From the NCBI RefSeq assembly GCF_030372275.1, contig NZ_JAUDDJ010000006.1: a stretch of 64,000 nucleotides of DNA. One strand, given 5' to 3'. The notes under the pieces were generated by a model that did not search any database, had not been told where the DNA came from, and saw only the letters and a program-made list of their open reading frames with translations. The stretch comes from Lawsonibacter sp900766145. GTDB lineage: Bacteria > Bacillota > Clostridia > Oscillospirales > Oscillospiraceae. This document shows, piece after piece, positions 1-7,792 of this stretch (position 1 is the stretch's first letter; the number at the start of each line of letters is the position of its first letter). The translations under genes were made by a program, and so were the position numbers.

Positions 1-6
1 CAACCC

Positions 7-321
7 ATGGCAGCTCAGAAAGAAATGATCCGCATCCGTCTGAAGGCTTACGATCACCAGCTCATCGACCAGAGCGCTGAGAAGATCGTGGAGACCGCCA
101 AGCGCACCGGCGCTACCGTCTCCGGCCCCATTCCCCTGCCCACCAAGAAGGAAGTCGTCACCATCCTGCGCGCCGTCCACAAGTACAAGGACAGCCGTGA
201 GCAGTTTGAGCGCCGCACTCACAAGCGCCTGATCGACGTGGTCAAGCCCTCCCCCAAGACCGTCGAGGCCCTGATGAGCCTGGAGCTTCCCGCTGGTGTT
301 GAGATCGAGATTAAGCTGTAA
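7..321 (+). CDS. rpsJ: 30S ribosomal protein S10
   Basis: S10 is a 30S head protein, also known as NusE in antitermination. The 104-residue product matches the family length and begins MAAQKEMIRIRLKAYDHQL, with the typical KRTGATVSGPIPLPTKKE stretch. It is the first gene of the S10 operon. Its ribosome site lies at or beyond the left edge, so the start rests on family fit. The next gene, rplC, is separated by an unusually long gap of 271 bases. Confidence 0.98.
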   Translation: MAAQKEMIRIRLKAYDHQLIDQSAEKIVETAKRTGATVSGPIPLPTKKEVVTILRAVHKYKDSREQFERRTHKRLIDVVKPSPKTVEALMSLELPAGVEIEIKL

Positions 322-592
322 GGAAGCGCGGAGAAGCCGGGAGCAGGCGCGCAGTGAATCGCGCAGATGAAAAAACAGGCGACGCCGAATGGCGGAGCGG
401 CATTTTTCACGGAGCGATGAACAGCGAGCCGTTGCGGAGGCTTCACAGCGTGACAACGCATCGATCTCAAACAATTACCTTGTGTACCCGCTGTCTGCCG
501 CATATTGAGGCGGACGGGTCAAGTTGGCCGAGCAATACCAGTCCAATGGGTAACTCGCCCAACCAATAACCTATATAGGAGGAAAATCCAAC
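322..592 (+). promoter_or_regulatory. Structured gap between rpsJ and rplC
   Basis: No convincing gene lies in these 271 bases, although rpsJ-rplC gaps are usually short. The segment includes an imperfect hairpin near 490-530, with ACCCG and CTGCC arms facing GGCGG and GGGT. It ends with a clean AGGAGG site before rplC. A leader controlling the L3/L4 part of the operon is possible. That role is inferred; only the length and the hairpin are seen. Confidence 0.4.
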
Positions 593-1318
593 ATGGAGAA
601 AGCGATCATCGGCAAAAAGATCGGCATGACCCAGATCTTCGATGAAGCTGGCCACGTGGTCCCTGTGACCGTGATCGAGGCCGGCCCCTGCACCGTGGTG
701 CAGAAGAAGACCGCCGAGAAGGATGGCTATGAGGCCATTCAGCTGGGTTATCAGACCGTTCCCGAGCGCAAGCTGACCAAGCCTGAGGTTGGCCATCAGA
801 AGAAGGCCGGCCTGGAGGAGCTGAAGAAGGTTCTCAAGGAGTTCCGTCTGGACGACTGCTCCAAGTACGAGATCGGCGACGAGCTGAAGGCTGACGTGTT
901 CGCCGCGGGCGACCGCGTGGACGTCACCGGCATCAGCAAGGGCCACGGCTACCAGGGCGTTATTAAGCGTCACGGTGCTTCCCGCCTGAAAGAGACCCAC
1001 GGTACCGGCCCTGTGCATCGTCACGCCGGCGCCATGGCCGCCAACAGCGATCCTTCCCGTATCTTCAAGGGCAAGATCGGCGCCGGCCAGATGGGCAACG
1101 AGCAGGTCACTGTCATGAACCTGGACGTTATCTCTGTGGACGCCGAGCTGGGCATCATCGCCGTGCGTGGCGCCATCCCCGGCCCCAAGGGCGGTGTGGT
1201 GTTCCTGCGCAACAGCGTAAAGAAGTACTTCGAGCCCAAGGGTGCTGCCGGCATCAGCAACAACCCGCAGAAGGCTTCCGGCCGCAATCCCCAGAAGGCT
1301 TCCGCCCGCAACAAGTAA
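593..1318 (+). CDS. rplC: 50S ribosomal protein L3
   Basis: L3 is an early-assembly 50S protein near the peptidyl transferase centre. The start MEKAIIGKKIGMTQIFDEAG and the loop KGHGYQGVIKRHG are typical. At 241 residues it is about 30 longer than usual. The excess is a C-terminal tail in which NPQKAS occurs twice, in NPQKASGR and NPQKASAR. AGGAGG lies nine bases before the ATG. rplD follows after 19 bases. Confidence 0.98.
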   Translation: MEKAIIGKKIGMTQIFDEAGHVVPVTVIEAGPCTVVQKKTAEKDGYEAIQLGYQTVPERKLTKPEVGHQKKAGLEELKKVLKEFRLDDCSKYEIGDELKADVFAAGDRVDVTGISKGHGYQGVIKRHGASRLKETHGTGPVHRHAGAMAANSDPSRIFKGKIGAGQMGNEQVTVMNLDVISVDAELGIIAVRGAIPGPKGGVVFLRNSVKKYFEPKGAAGISNNPQKASGRNPQKASARNK

Positions 1319-1337
1319 GGAAAGGAGAGTGTAAATC

Positions 1338-1958
1338 ATGGCAAAAGCGAATGTGTTTAACATGGCCGGCCAGCAGGTCGGCGAGATCGAGCTCTCCGAG
1401 GCTGTTTTCGGCATCGAGCCCAACCAGGCTGTTGTCCACGAGGTGGTCAAGAACCACCTGGCCAACTGCCGTCAGGGCACCCAGAGCGCTCTGACCCGCG
1501 CCGAGGTTTCCGGCGGCGGCAAGAAGCCCTGGCGCCAGAAGGGCACCGGCCACGCCCGTCAGGGTTCCACCCGGGCTCCCCAGTGGACTCACGGCGGTAT
1601 CGTGTTTGCTCCCAAGCCCCGCGATTACAGCTACACCCTGAATAAGAAGGTGAAGCGCCTGGCTCTGAAGTCCGCTCTGTCCGCCAAGGCCGCCTCCGGC
1701 GACATCCTGGTGGTCGACGAGCTGAAGCTGGACGCCATCAAGACCAAGGACATGCGCAACTTCCTCAACGCGGTTGAGGCCGGCAAGTCCGTGGTTATCA
1801 CTCCTGAGGTCAACGAGATCGTGGTCAAGTCCGCCCGGAACATCCCCGGCGTGGTGACCACCACCGCTAAGATCCTCAGCGTGTACGACATTGTCAACGC
1901 CAAGCGCCTGGTCATCGACAAGGCCGCCCTGGCCATCATCGAGGAGGTGTTCGCGTAA
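1338..1958 (+). CDS. rplD: 50S ribosomal protein L4
   Basis: L4 lines the exit tunnel and in many bacteria represses its own operon. The 206-residue product shows the family core GGGKKPWRQKGTGHARQGS, followed by the tunnel loop region. AGGAGAG precedes the ATG. The TAA stop overlaps the rplW start by one base (TAATG), which implies translational coupling. Confidence 0.98.
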   Translation: MAKANVFNMAGQQVGEIELSEAVFGIEPNQAVVHEVVKNHLANCRQGTQSALTRAEVSGGGKKPWRQKGTGHARQGSTRAPQWTHGGIVFAPKPRDYSYTLNKKVKRLALKSALSAKAASGDILVVDELKLDAIKTKDMRNFLNAVEAGKSVVITPEVNEIVVKSARNIPGVVTTTAKILSVYDIVNAKRLVIDKAALAIIEEVFA

Positions 1959-2251
1959 TGACCGCTTATGATATCATCAAGCGCCCCATCATCACCGAGC
2001 AGTCCATGGCTGATACCGAGATGAAGCGCTACACCTTCGAGGTGGCCAAGAACGCCAACAAGATCGAGATCGCCAAGGCGGTTGAGGAGATCTTCGGCGT
2101 GAAGGTTGCCAAGGTCAACACCCTGAACATGCAGGGTAAGGAGAAGCGCATGGGCGCCCGGCCCGCTGGCCGCCGTCCCAGCTGGAAGAAGGCTATGGTC
2201 ACTCTGACCGCCGATTCCAAGACCATCGAGTTCTTCGAAGGCATGGTGTAA
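1958..2251 (+). CDS. rplW: 50S ribosomal protein L23
   Basis: L23 sits at the tunnel exit and docks trigger factor and SRP. The 97-residue product shows the KRPIITEQS start motif and the FGVKVAKVNTLNMQGKEKR loop. It begins at the last base of the rplD stop, so it is probably translated by reinitiation. Confidence 0.98.
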   Translation: MTAYDIIKRPIITEQSMADTEMKRYTFEVAKNANKIEIAKAVEEIFGVKVAKVNTLNMQGKEKRMGARPAGRRPSWKKAMVTLTADSKTIEFFEGMV

Positions 2252-2266
2252 GGAGGAGATTGAACA

Positions 2267-3100
2267 ATGGCTATCAAAACTTTTAAGCCCACAACGCCCT
2301 CCCGCCGTCACATGACTGTGTCCGCCTTCGAGGGCATCGACAAGAAGGCCAAGCCCGAGCGCAGCCTGACTGAGAACCTCAAGAAGCACGCTGGCCGCAA
2401 CAGCTACGGCCGCATCACCGTTCGCCACCGCGGCGGCGGCAACAAGCAGAAGTACCGCGTGATCGACTTCAAGCGCGACAAGGAAGGCAAGGCTACTGTT
2501 ATCAACCTGCAGTACGACCCCAACCGTTCCGCCAACATCGCCCTGATCCAGTACGAGGACGGCGAGAAGCGCTATATCCTGGCCCCCAACGGCCTGAAGG
2601 CCGGCCACATCATCATGACCGGTCCTGACTCCGACATTCTGCCCGGCAACTGCCTGCCCATCGCCAACATCCCCGTGGGCGAGATGATCCACAACATCGA
2701 GCTGTATCCCGGCAAGGGTGCTCAGCTGGTCCGCGCCGCCGGCGTGGCCGCTCAGCTGATGGCTAAGGAGAACGGCATGGCTCAGGTCCGTCTGCCCTCC
2801 GGCGAGGTCCGCTATGTCCGCGAGAACTGCAAGGCCACCATCGGCCAGGTCGGCAACACCGACTGGGCCAACATCCAGATCGGTAAGGCTGGCCGTAAGC
2901 GTCACATGGGTTGGCGTCCCACCGTTCGTGGCTCCGTCATGAACCCCAATGACCACCCCCACGGCGGCGGCGAGGGCAAGAGCCCCGTTGGTCGTCCCGG
3001 TCCTGTTACCCCCTGGGGCAAGCCCGCTCTGGGTTACAAGACCCGCAAGACCAAGAGCCGCACCGATAAGTTCATCGTCAAGCGCCGCAACGACAAGTAA
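2267..3100 (+). CDS. rplB: 50S ribosomal protein L2
   Basis: L2 is a 23S-binding protein needed for subunit association and peptidyl transfer. The length of 277 residues is standard. The C-terminal region has MNPNDHPHGGGEGK with the conserved histidine, and the tail GYKTRKTKSRTDKFIVKRR is typical. AAGGAGGAG precedes the ATG by about eight bases. Confidence 0.99.
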   Translation: MAIKTFKPTTPSRRHMTVSAFEGIDKKAKPERSLTENLKKHAGRNSYGRITVRHRGGGNKQKYRVIDFKRDKEGKATVINLQYDPNRSANIALIQYEDGEKRYILAPNGLKAGHIIMTGPDSDILPGNCLPIANIPVGEMIHNIELYPGKGAQLVRAAGVAAQLMAKENGMAQVRLPSGEVRYVRENCKATIGQVGNTDWANIQIGKAGRKRHMGWRPTVRGSVMNPNDHPHGGGEGKSPVGRPGPVTPWGKPALGYKTRKTKSRTDKFIVKRRNDK

Positions 3101-3114
3101 GGAGGGAGTAAAAG

Positions 3115-3387
3115 ATGAGCAGAAGTATCAAGAAAGGCCCCTTTTGCGCCCCCGAGCTGCTGAAGCGGGTCGACGAAATGAATCAGACCGGCGAGAAGAA
3201 GGTTCTGAAGACTTGGAGCCGCGCCTCCACCATCTTCCCCTCCTTCGTCGGCCACACCTTCGCGGTCCACGACGGCCGCAAGCACGTGCCTGTCTACGTG
3301 ACCGAGGATATGGTCGGCCACAAGCTGGGCGAGTTCGTCCCCACCCGCACCTTCAAGGGCCACGCGGGTTCCAAGACCGGTAAGTAA
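3115..3387 (+). CDS. rpsS: 30S ribosomal protein S19
   Basis: S19 is a 30S head protein that pairs with S13 at the A-site finger. The 90-residue product starts MSRSIKKGPFCAPELLKRV and has the motif WSRASTIFPSFVGHTFAVHD. A strong AAGGAGGG site precedes it. It lies between rplB and rplV in the canonical order. Confidence 0.99.
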   Translation: MSRSIKKGPFCAPELLKRVDEMNQTGEKKVLKTWSRASTIFPSFVGHTFAVHDGRKHVPVYVTEDMVGHKLGEFVPTRTFKGHAGSKTGK

Positions 3388-3401
3388 GGAGGAGAGATAC
3401 C

Positions 3402-3734
3402 ATGGAAGCTGTTGCGAATCTGAAATATCTGCGGATCTCTCCCCGGAAGGTGAAGATCGTCCTGGATCTGATCCGCGGTAAGGATGTGGGCACTGCCGCC
3501 GCCATCCTGATGCAGACCCCCAAGTCTGCCTCTGAGCCTGTGCTCAAGCTCCTGAAGAGCGCCGCTGCCAATGCGGAGAACAACCACCAGATGGACCCCG
3601 AGAAGCTGTACGTGAGCGCCTGCTACGCCAACCCCGGCCCCATCATTAAGCGCATCCGCCCCCGCGCTCAGGGCCGTGCGTTCCGCATCAACAAGCGCAC
3701 TTCTCACGTGACCATCGTGGTCAGCGAGCGCTAA
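3402..3734 (+). CDS. rplV: 50S ribosomal protein L22
   Basis: L22 lines the exit tunnel with its extended loop. The 110-residue product carries the RISPRKVKIVLDLIRGKDV motif and ends with the loop RPRAQGRAFRINKRTSHVT. AAGGAGGAG lies upstream, and spacing to its neighbours is 14-15 bases. Confidence 0.99.
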   Translation: MEAVANLKYLRISPRKVKIVLDLIRGKDVGTAAAILMQTPKSASEPVLKLLKSAAANAENNHQMDPEKLYVSACYANPGPIIKRIRPRAQGRAFRINKRTSHVTIVVSER

Positions 3735-3749
3735 GGGAGGAGGAAGAAT

Positions 3750-4616
3750 ATGGGACAGAAAGTTAATCCCCACGGCCTGCGCGTGGGTGTCATCAAGGAT
3801 TGGGACTCCCGCTGGTACGCCAAGAACGAGCTGGTTGGCGACCTGCTGGTTGAGGACAAGAAGATCCGTGACTACCTGAAGAAGACCCTGTACTCCGCCG
3901 GCATCCCCAAGATCGAGATCGAGCGGGACAACGCCAAGGTCCGCATCTACCTGCACTGCGCCCGTCCCGGCGTGGTCATCGGTAAGGGCGGCGAGGAGAT
4001 CAAGAAGATCGAGGCCAAGCTGGTCAAGATGATCGGCAAGCCCGTGGACCTGAAGATCGTGGAAGTGAAGAACGCCGACATGGACGCTCAGCTGGTGGCC
4101 GAGAACATCGCCCAGCAGCTGGAGAAGCGTATCGGCTTCCGCCGCGCCATGAAGAACGCCATGGGCCGTGCCATGCGCTCCGGCGCCCGCGGCATCAAGA
4201 CCTGCTGCTCCGGCCGTCTGGGCGGCGCTGAGATCGCCCGCACCGAGCACTATCACGACGGCACCATCCCCCTGCAGACTCTGCGCGCCGACATCGACTA
4301 CGGCTTTGCTGAGGCTGCCACCACCTACGGCCGCATTGGCGTGAAGGTGTGGATCTACAAGGGTGAGGTGCTCACCCAGGCCCTGCGGACCACCCCCCGC
4401 ACCCTGGATACCAGCAAGCCCTATCAGGAGCGCCGTGAGCGTCCCCGCCGCGATCGCCGCGACGGCGACCGCCGTGGTGGCTTCAACCGGGATCGTCGCG
4501 AGGGCGGTAACTTCAACCGCGGTCCTCGTCCCGCCGGCCAGGGCAACTACAACAACAATCGTGGCCCCCGCCCCGCCGGTCAGGCCAATGCTCCTAAGGA
4601 AGGAGGCGCTCAGTAA
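3750..4616 (+). CDS. rpsC: 30S ribosomal protein S3 with long RGN-rich tail
   Basis: S3 lies at the mRNA entry tunnel and has helicase activity. The first ~220 residues are a standard S3, with the KH motif VVIGKGGEEIKKIEAKL and the MRSGARGIKTCCSGRLGGAE segment. The product is 288 residues, about 60-70 longer than common S3. The extra C-terminal part is rich in Arg, Gly and Asn and contains a repeated GPRPAGQ unit. The tail is probably disordered and RNA-binding; that role is inferred. The stop overlaps the rplP start (TAATG). Confidence 0.98.
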   Translation: MGQKVNPHGLRVGVIKDWDSRWYAKNELVGDLLVEDKKIRDYLKKTLYSAGIPKIEIERDNAKVRIYLHCARPGVVIGKGGEEIKKIEAKLVKMIGKPVDLKIVEVKNADMDAQLVAENIAQQLEKRIGFRRAMKNAMGRAMRSGARGIKTCCSGRLGGAEIARTEHYHDGTIPLQTLRADIDYGFAEAATTYGRIGVKVWIYKGEVLTQALRTTPRTLDTSKPYQERRERPRRDRRDGDRRGGFNRDRREGGNFNRGPRPAGQGNYNNNRGPRPAGQANAPKEGGAQ

Positions 4617-5047
4617 TGCTGCTGCCTAAGCGCGTAAAATATCGCCGTGTTCACCGCGGCCGCATGAAGGGTAAGGCTACCCGGGGCAACACCGTCAGCT
4701 ACGGTGAGTTTGGCCTGATGGCCACTGAGCCCAGCTGGATCACCAGCAATCAGATCGAGGCCGCCCGTATCGCCATGACTCGTTACACCAAGCGTGGCGG
4801 TAAGGTTTGGATCAAGATCTTCCCTGATAAGCCCGTAACCGAGAAGCCCGCCGAGACCCGCATGGGTTCCGGTAAGGGTTCCCCCGAGTACTGGGTGGCC
4901 GTGGTGAAACCCGGCCGCGTTATGTTCGAGATCGCCGGCGTCTCCGAGGAGGTCGCCCGGGAGGCTCTGCGTCTGGCCAGCCACAAGCTGCCCGTCAAGT
5001 GCAAGATCGTGAAGCGTGAAGAGACCGAGAAGGGTGGTGAAGCGTAA
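4616..5047 (+). CDS. rplP: 50S ribosomal protein L16
   Basis: L16 contacts tRNA near the A and P sites of the 50S. The 143-residue product starts MLLPKRVKYRRVHRGRMKGK and has the GKGSPEYWVAVVKPGR loop. It overlaps both rpsC and rpmC by one base, so the three genes are translationally linked. Confidence 0.99.
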   Translation: MLLPKRVKYRRVHRGRMKGKATRGNTVSYGEFGLMATEPSWITSNQIEAARIAMTRYTKRGGKVWIKIFPDKPVTEKPAETRMGSGKGSPEYWVAVVKPGRVMFEIAGVSEEVAREALRLASHKLPVKCKIVKREETEKGGEA

Positions 5048-5244
5048 TGAAGGCCAATGAAATCCGCAAGATGTCCGGCGCCGAGCTGGAGACCAAGCTG
5101 ATGGACCTGAAGAAGGACCTGTTCAACCTGCGCCTCCAGCACGCCACCAACCAGCTGGATAACCCCGTGCGCATCGCTGAGGTCAAGAAGGATATCGCCC
5201 GGGTCAAGACCATCATCCGCGAGCAGCAGCTCGCCGGCCGGTAA
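5047..5244 (+). CDS. rpmC: 50S ribosomal protein L29
   Basis: L29 sits beside L23 at the tunnel exit. The 65-residue product has the helical hairpin MKANEIRKMSGAELETKL and LRLQHATNQLDNPVRI. It begins at the final base of the rplP stop and is followed by rpsQ after 15 bases. Confidence 0.98.
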   Translation: MKANEIRKMSGAELETKLMDLKKDLFNLRLQHATNQLDNPVRIAEVKKDIARVKTIIREQQLAGR

Positions 5245-5259
5245 TAGGAGGAATAGAAG

Positions 5260-5520
5260 ATGGAAAACAGAACTTCTTCCCGTAAGACCAGAGTCGGCCT
5301 GGTGGTTTCGGACAAGATGGATAAGACCGTGGTGGTCGCCATCGCCGACCGCGTGGCCCACCCTCTGTACAAGAAGATCGTTAAGAGAACCTATAAGCTG
5401 AAGGCTCACGATGAGAACAACCAGTGCGGCATCGGCGACCGTGTCCGTGTCATGGAGACCCGTCCCCTGTCCAAGGACAAGCGCTGGCGCGTGGTTGAGA
5501 TCATCGAGAAGGCGAAATAA
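5260..5520 (+). CDS. rpsQ: 30S ribosomal protein S17
   Basis: S17 is a primary 16S-binding OB-fold protein. The 86-residue product has RVGLVVSDKMDKTVVVAI and the end GDRVRVMETRPLSKDKRWR, both diagnostic. AGGAGG lies upstream of the ATG. Confidence 0.98.
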   Translation: MENRTSSRKTRVGLVVSDKMDKTVVVAIADRVAHPLYKKIVKRTYKLKAHDENNQCGIGDRVRVMETRPLSKDKRWRVVEIIEKAK

Positions 5521-5532
5521 GGAGGTGCCGGC

Positions 5533-5901
5533 ATGATTCAGGAAGAAAGCTATCTGAAAGTCGCCGATAACACCGGCGCCAAGGAGATCAAGACCATCCG
5601 CGTGCTGGGCGGTTCCAAGCGCAAGTTCGGCAACATCGGCGATGTGGTCGTGGCTTCCGTGCGGAAGGCTCAGCCCGGCGGTACCGTGAAGAAGGGCGAG
5701 GTCGTGAAGGCCGTTATCGTCCGTTCCGCTCGGGGCGTGCGCCGCGCCGACGGCTCCTACGTCCGGTTTGACGACAACGCCGCCGTCCTCATCAAGGAGG
5801 ACAAGAACCCCCGCGGCACTCGTATCTTTGGCCCAGTGGCCCGCGAGCTGCGCGACAAGGATTATATGAAGATCCTGTCCCTGGCTCCCGAAGTGCTGTA
5901 A
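5533..5901 (+). CDS. rplN: 50S ribosomal protein L14
   Basis: L14 is a 50S protein at the subunit interface and a docking site of the silencing factor RsfS. The 122-residue product starts MIQEESYLKVADNTGAKEI and ends in FGPVARELRDKDYMKILSLA, the standard L14 ends. AAGGAGGTG lies just before the ATG. Confidence 0.99.
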   Translation: MIQEESYLKVADNTGAKEIKTIRVLGGSKRKFGNIGDVVVASVRKAQPGGTVKKGEVVKAVIVRSARGVRRADGSYVRFDDNAAVLIKEDKNPRGTRIFGPVARELRDKDYMKILSLAPEVL

Positions 5902-5916
5902 GGGAGGGTTTTTAGG

Positions 5917-6231
5917 ATGAATAAAATGAGCATTCGCAAGGACGACCTGGTGGTCGTTCTGTCCGGCAAGGACAAGGGCAAGCAGGGCAAGGTCCTGGAA
6001 GTTATGCCCAAGAGCGGCAAGGTCGTGGTGGAGAAGGTCAACGTGGTCTCCCGCCACACCAAGCCCCGCAAGCAGGGCGATCAGGGCGGCATCCTCCAGA
6101 AGGAGGCCCCCATCTACGCCTGCAAGGTGCAGAAGGTCTGCCCCAAGTGTGGTAAGCCCACCCGCGTCGGCCACAAGGTCGAGGGTGACAAGAAGGTCCG
6201 CATCTGCAAGAAGTGCGGCGCCGAAATCTGA
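5917..6231 (+). CDS. rplX: 50S ribosomal protein L24
   Basis: L24 is an assembly initiator with a KOW fold. The 104-residue product has the KOW core VVVLSGKDKGKQGKVLEV and EKVNVVSRHTKP. The C-terminal third holds two CxxC pairs, CPKCGKPTRVGHK and CKKCGAEI, suggesting a small zinc site. The start chosen gives MNKMSIRKDD; the second Met, three codons later, is also possible. Confidence 0.97.
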   Translation: MNKMSIRKDDLVVVLSGKDKGKQGKVLEVMPKSGKVVVEKVNVVSRHTKPRKQGDQGGILQKEAPIYACKVQKVCPKCGKPTRVGHKVEGDKKVRICKKCGAEI

Positions 6232-6249
6232 GAGAGGAGGAGTTAACCA

Positions 6250-6801
6250 ATGGCCAATACGCCTAACCTGAAGAAGCTGTATCAGGACGAGGTCGCTCCT
6301 GCTCTGATGCAGAAGTTCGGCTATAAGTCCACCATGCAGATCCCCCGTCTGGACAAGATCGTTGTCAACGTGGGCTGCAGCGAGGCCCGTGAGAACGCCA
6401 AGGTGCTGGACGCCGTGGTCAGCGACCTGACCGCCATCACCGGCCAGAAGGCCATCATCACCAAGGCCAAGAAGTCCGTGGCTAACTTTAAGCTCCGTGA
6501 GGGCATGCCCATCGGCGCTAAGGTTACCCTGCGCGGCAACAAGATGTGGGAGTTCCTGGACCGCCTGTTCAACGTGGCCCTGCCCCGCGTGCGTGACTTC
6601 CGCGGCATTTCCGCCGACTCCTTTGACGGCCGGGGCAACTACGCTCTGGGCATCAAGGAGCAGCTGATCTTCCCCGAGATCGAGTACGACAAGATCGACA
6701 AGATCCGCGGTATGGACATCGTGATGTGCACCACCGCTCAGACCGATGAGGAGGCCCGCGAGCTGCTCAAGCTCATCGGCGCTCCCTTCGCCGGCCGCTA
6801 A
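6250..6801 (+). CDS. rplE: 50S ribosomal protein L5
   Basis: L5 binds 5S rRNA in the central protuberance. The 183-residue length is typical. Diagnostic stretches are IPRLDKIVVNVGCSEARENAK and RDFRGISADSFDGRGNYALG. AGAGGAGGAG lies upstream. rpsN follows after 14 bases. Confidence 0.99.
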   Translation: MANTPNLKKLYQDEVAPALMQKFGYKSTMQIPRLDKIVVNVGCSEARENAKVLDAVVSDLTAITGQKAIITKAKKSVANFKLREGMPIGAKVTLRGNKMWEFLDRLFNVALPRVRDFRGISADSFDGRGNYALGIKEQLIFPEIEYDKIDKIRGMDIVMCTTAQTDEEARELLKLIGAPFAGR

Positions 6802-6815
6802 GGAGGAGGAACAAC

Positions 6816-7001
6816 ATGGCTAAGAAATCTATGATTCTCAAGCAGCAGCGCGAGCCCAAGTTCTCCAGCCGCCGCTACAACCGCTGCAAGCTCTGCGGTC
6901 GTCCCCACGCCTACCTGCGTGACTACGGCATCTGCCGTATCTGCTTCCGCGAGCTGGCCTACAAGGGTCAGATCCCCGGAGTAAAGAAAGCTTCCTGGTA
7001 A
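6816..7001 (+). CDS. rpsN: 30S ribosomal protein S14, zinc type
   Basis: S14 is a 30S head protein. The 61-residue product is the short zinc-binding form, with ligands in CKLCGRPHAYLRDYGICRIC (two CxxC pairs). This makes ribosome assembly partly zinc dependent; no zinc-free copy is seen here. It is followed by a hairpin and a promoter rather than directly by rpsH. Confidence 0.98.
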   Translation: MAKKSMILKQQREPKFSSRRYNRCKLCGRPHAYLRDYGICRICFRELAYKGQIPGVKKASW

Positions 7002-7012
7002 GACAGGTCAAA

Positions 7013-7043
7013 AAGAGACCGGCTGCGTTGCAGCCGGTCTCTT
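7013..7043 (+). terminator. Perfect 14-bp hairpin after rpsN
   Basis: AAGAGACCGGCTGC pairs perfectly with its complement across a three-base GTT loop, starting 12 bases after the rpsN stop. Only a short CTCTT follows instead of a long U tract. It may be a partial terminator, an RNA processing site or a 3'-end stabiliser. Its place between two genes of one operon is unusual. Confidence 0.6.
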
Positions 7044-7090
7044 CCAGACAAAAGCTGACCACGCACTCGTGTGTGCACAGCAAAAAACCC

Positions 7091-7119
7091 TTGCAATTCC
7101 CGAATATATGGGGTACAAT
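7091..7119 (+). promoter_or_regulatory. Internal sigma-A promoter before rpsH
   Basis: TTGCAA and TACAAT lie exactly 17 bases apart, close to the vegetative consensus. The spacer ATTCCCGAATATATGGG-like stretch is AT-richer than its surroundings. Transcription would begin near 7126 and give a leader of about 255 bases before rpsH. Confidence 0.75.
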
Positions 7120-7379
7120 AAAGTGCTTGTGCGCCAGAGGACTAAAAAATGGCACGCCCGACACCGTTGGGCGGTGCAAAAAACCCGTAATCCCCACCGG
7201 AAATCCCGGGGTGTGAGTACGGGGTTTTGGCTTGCAAGGTGACTTTGGTCAAGCCCGCCTCACGGCGGTTTTGATAGCGCCAAAGGCGCGAAGGCGGTCA
7301 ACAGGTCGGGGAGCGCCTACCCCCGATACCTTACCGTCTGTACCGGGTCTCCCGGTAATCTTATAAGGAGGTATATCTC
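7120..7379 (+). ncRNA. Structured 5' leader of rpsH
   Basis: About 255 bases separate the promoter from rpsH, with no supported gene. Several strong helices can be drawn: GCACGCCC with GGGCGGTGC near 7151-7177, an AACCCGTA to TACGGGGTT helix around 7185-7225 followed by TTTT, GCGCC-AAA-GGCGC near 7277, and TACCG with CCGGTA just before the AAGGAGG site. The arrangement resembles an attenuator or ribosomal-protein binding leader. The ligand is not known from sequence. Confidence 0.55.
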
Positions 7380-7778
7380 ATGCATATCACGGACCCCATT
7401 GCGGATATGCTCACCCGCATCCGCAACGCGAACAACGCCAAGCATGACACCGTGGACGTCCCCGCGTCCAACATGAAGAAGTCCATCGCTCAGATCCTGC
7501 TGGATGAAGGCTATATCAAGAACTTCCAGCTCATCGACGACGGCACTCAGGGTGTCATCCGCATCACTCTGAAGTACGGCGCCGGTAAGGAGAAGGTCAT
7601 CTCCGGCCTGCGTCGCGTGTCCAAGCCCGGCCTGCGGGTGTATGCCGGCGCGGACGAGCTGCCCAAGGTTCTGCGCGGCCTGGGCATCGCCATCGTATCC
7701 ACTTCCAAGGGCGTCATGACTGACAAAGCGGCCCGCAAGGCCCATGTCGGCGGCGAAGTCCTGGCATTTGTCTGGTAA
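7380..7778 (+). CDS. rpsH: 30S ribosomal protein S8
   Basis: S8 is a central 30S assembly protein and, in E. coli, the translational repressor of the spc operon. The 132-residue product starts MHITDPIADMLTRIRNANNA and ends in STSKGVMTDKAARKAHVGGE, both standard. AAGGAGG precedes the ATG. It is the first gene behind the internal promoter, so an S8-leader feedback loop is conceivable but unproven. Confidence 0.99.
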   Translation: MHITDPIADMLTRIRNANNAKHDTVDVPASNMKKSIAQILLDEGYIKNFQLIDDGTQGVIRITLKYGAGKEKVISGLRRVSKPGLRVYAGADELPKVLRGLGIAIVSTSKGVMTDKAARKAHVGGEVLAFVW

Positions 7779-7792
7779 GGAGGGTTATAGGA

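Noticed and set aside
4783..6174. 463-codon minus-strand frame, and similar long frames at 467-1465, 1631-2962 and 3294-4256
   Set aside because: They are mirror frames of ribosomal protein genes with strong codon bias; no independent coding signal.
7013..7043. Full stop of the ribosomal operon at rpsN
   Set aside because: The hairpin lacks a proper U tract, so complete termination is not supported; it is listed only as terminator-like.
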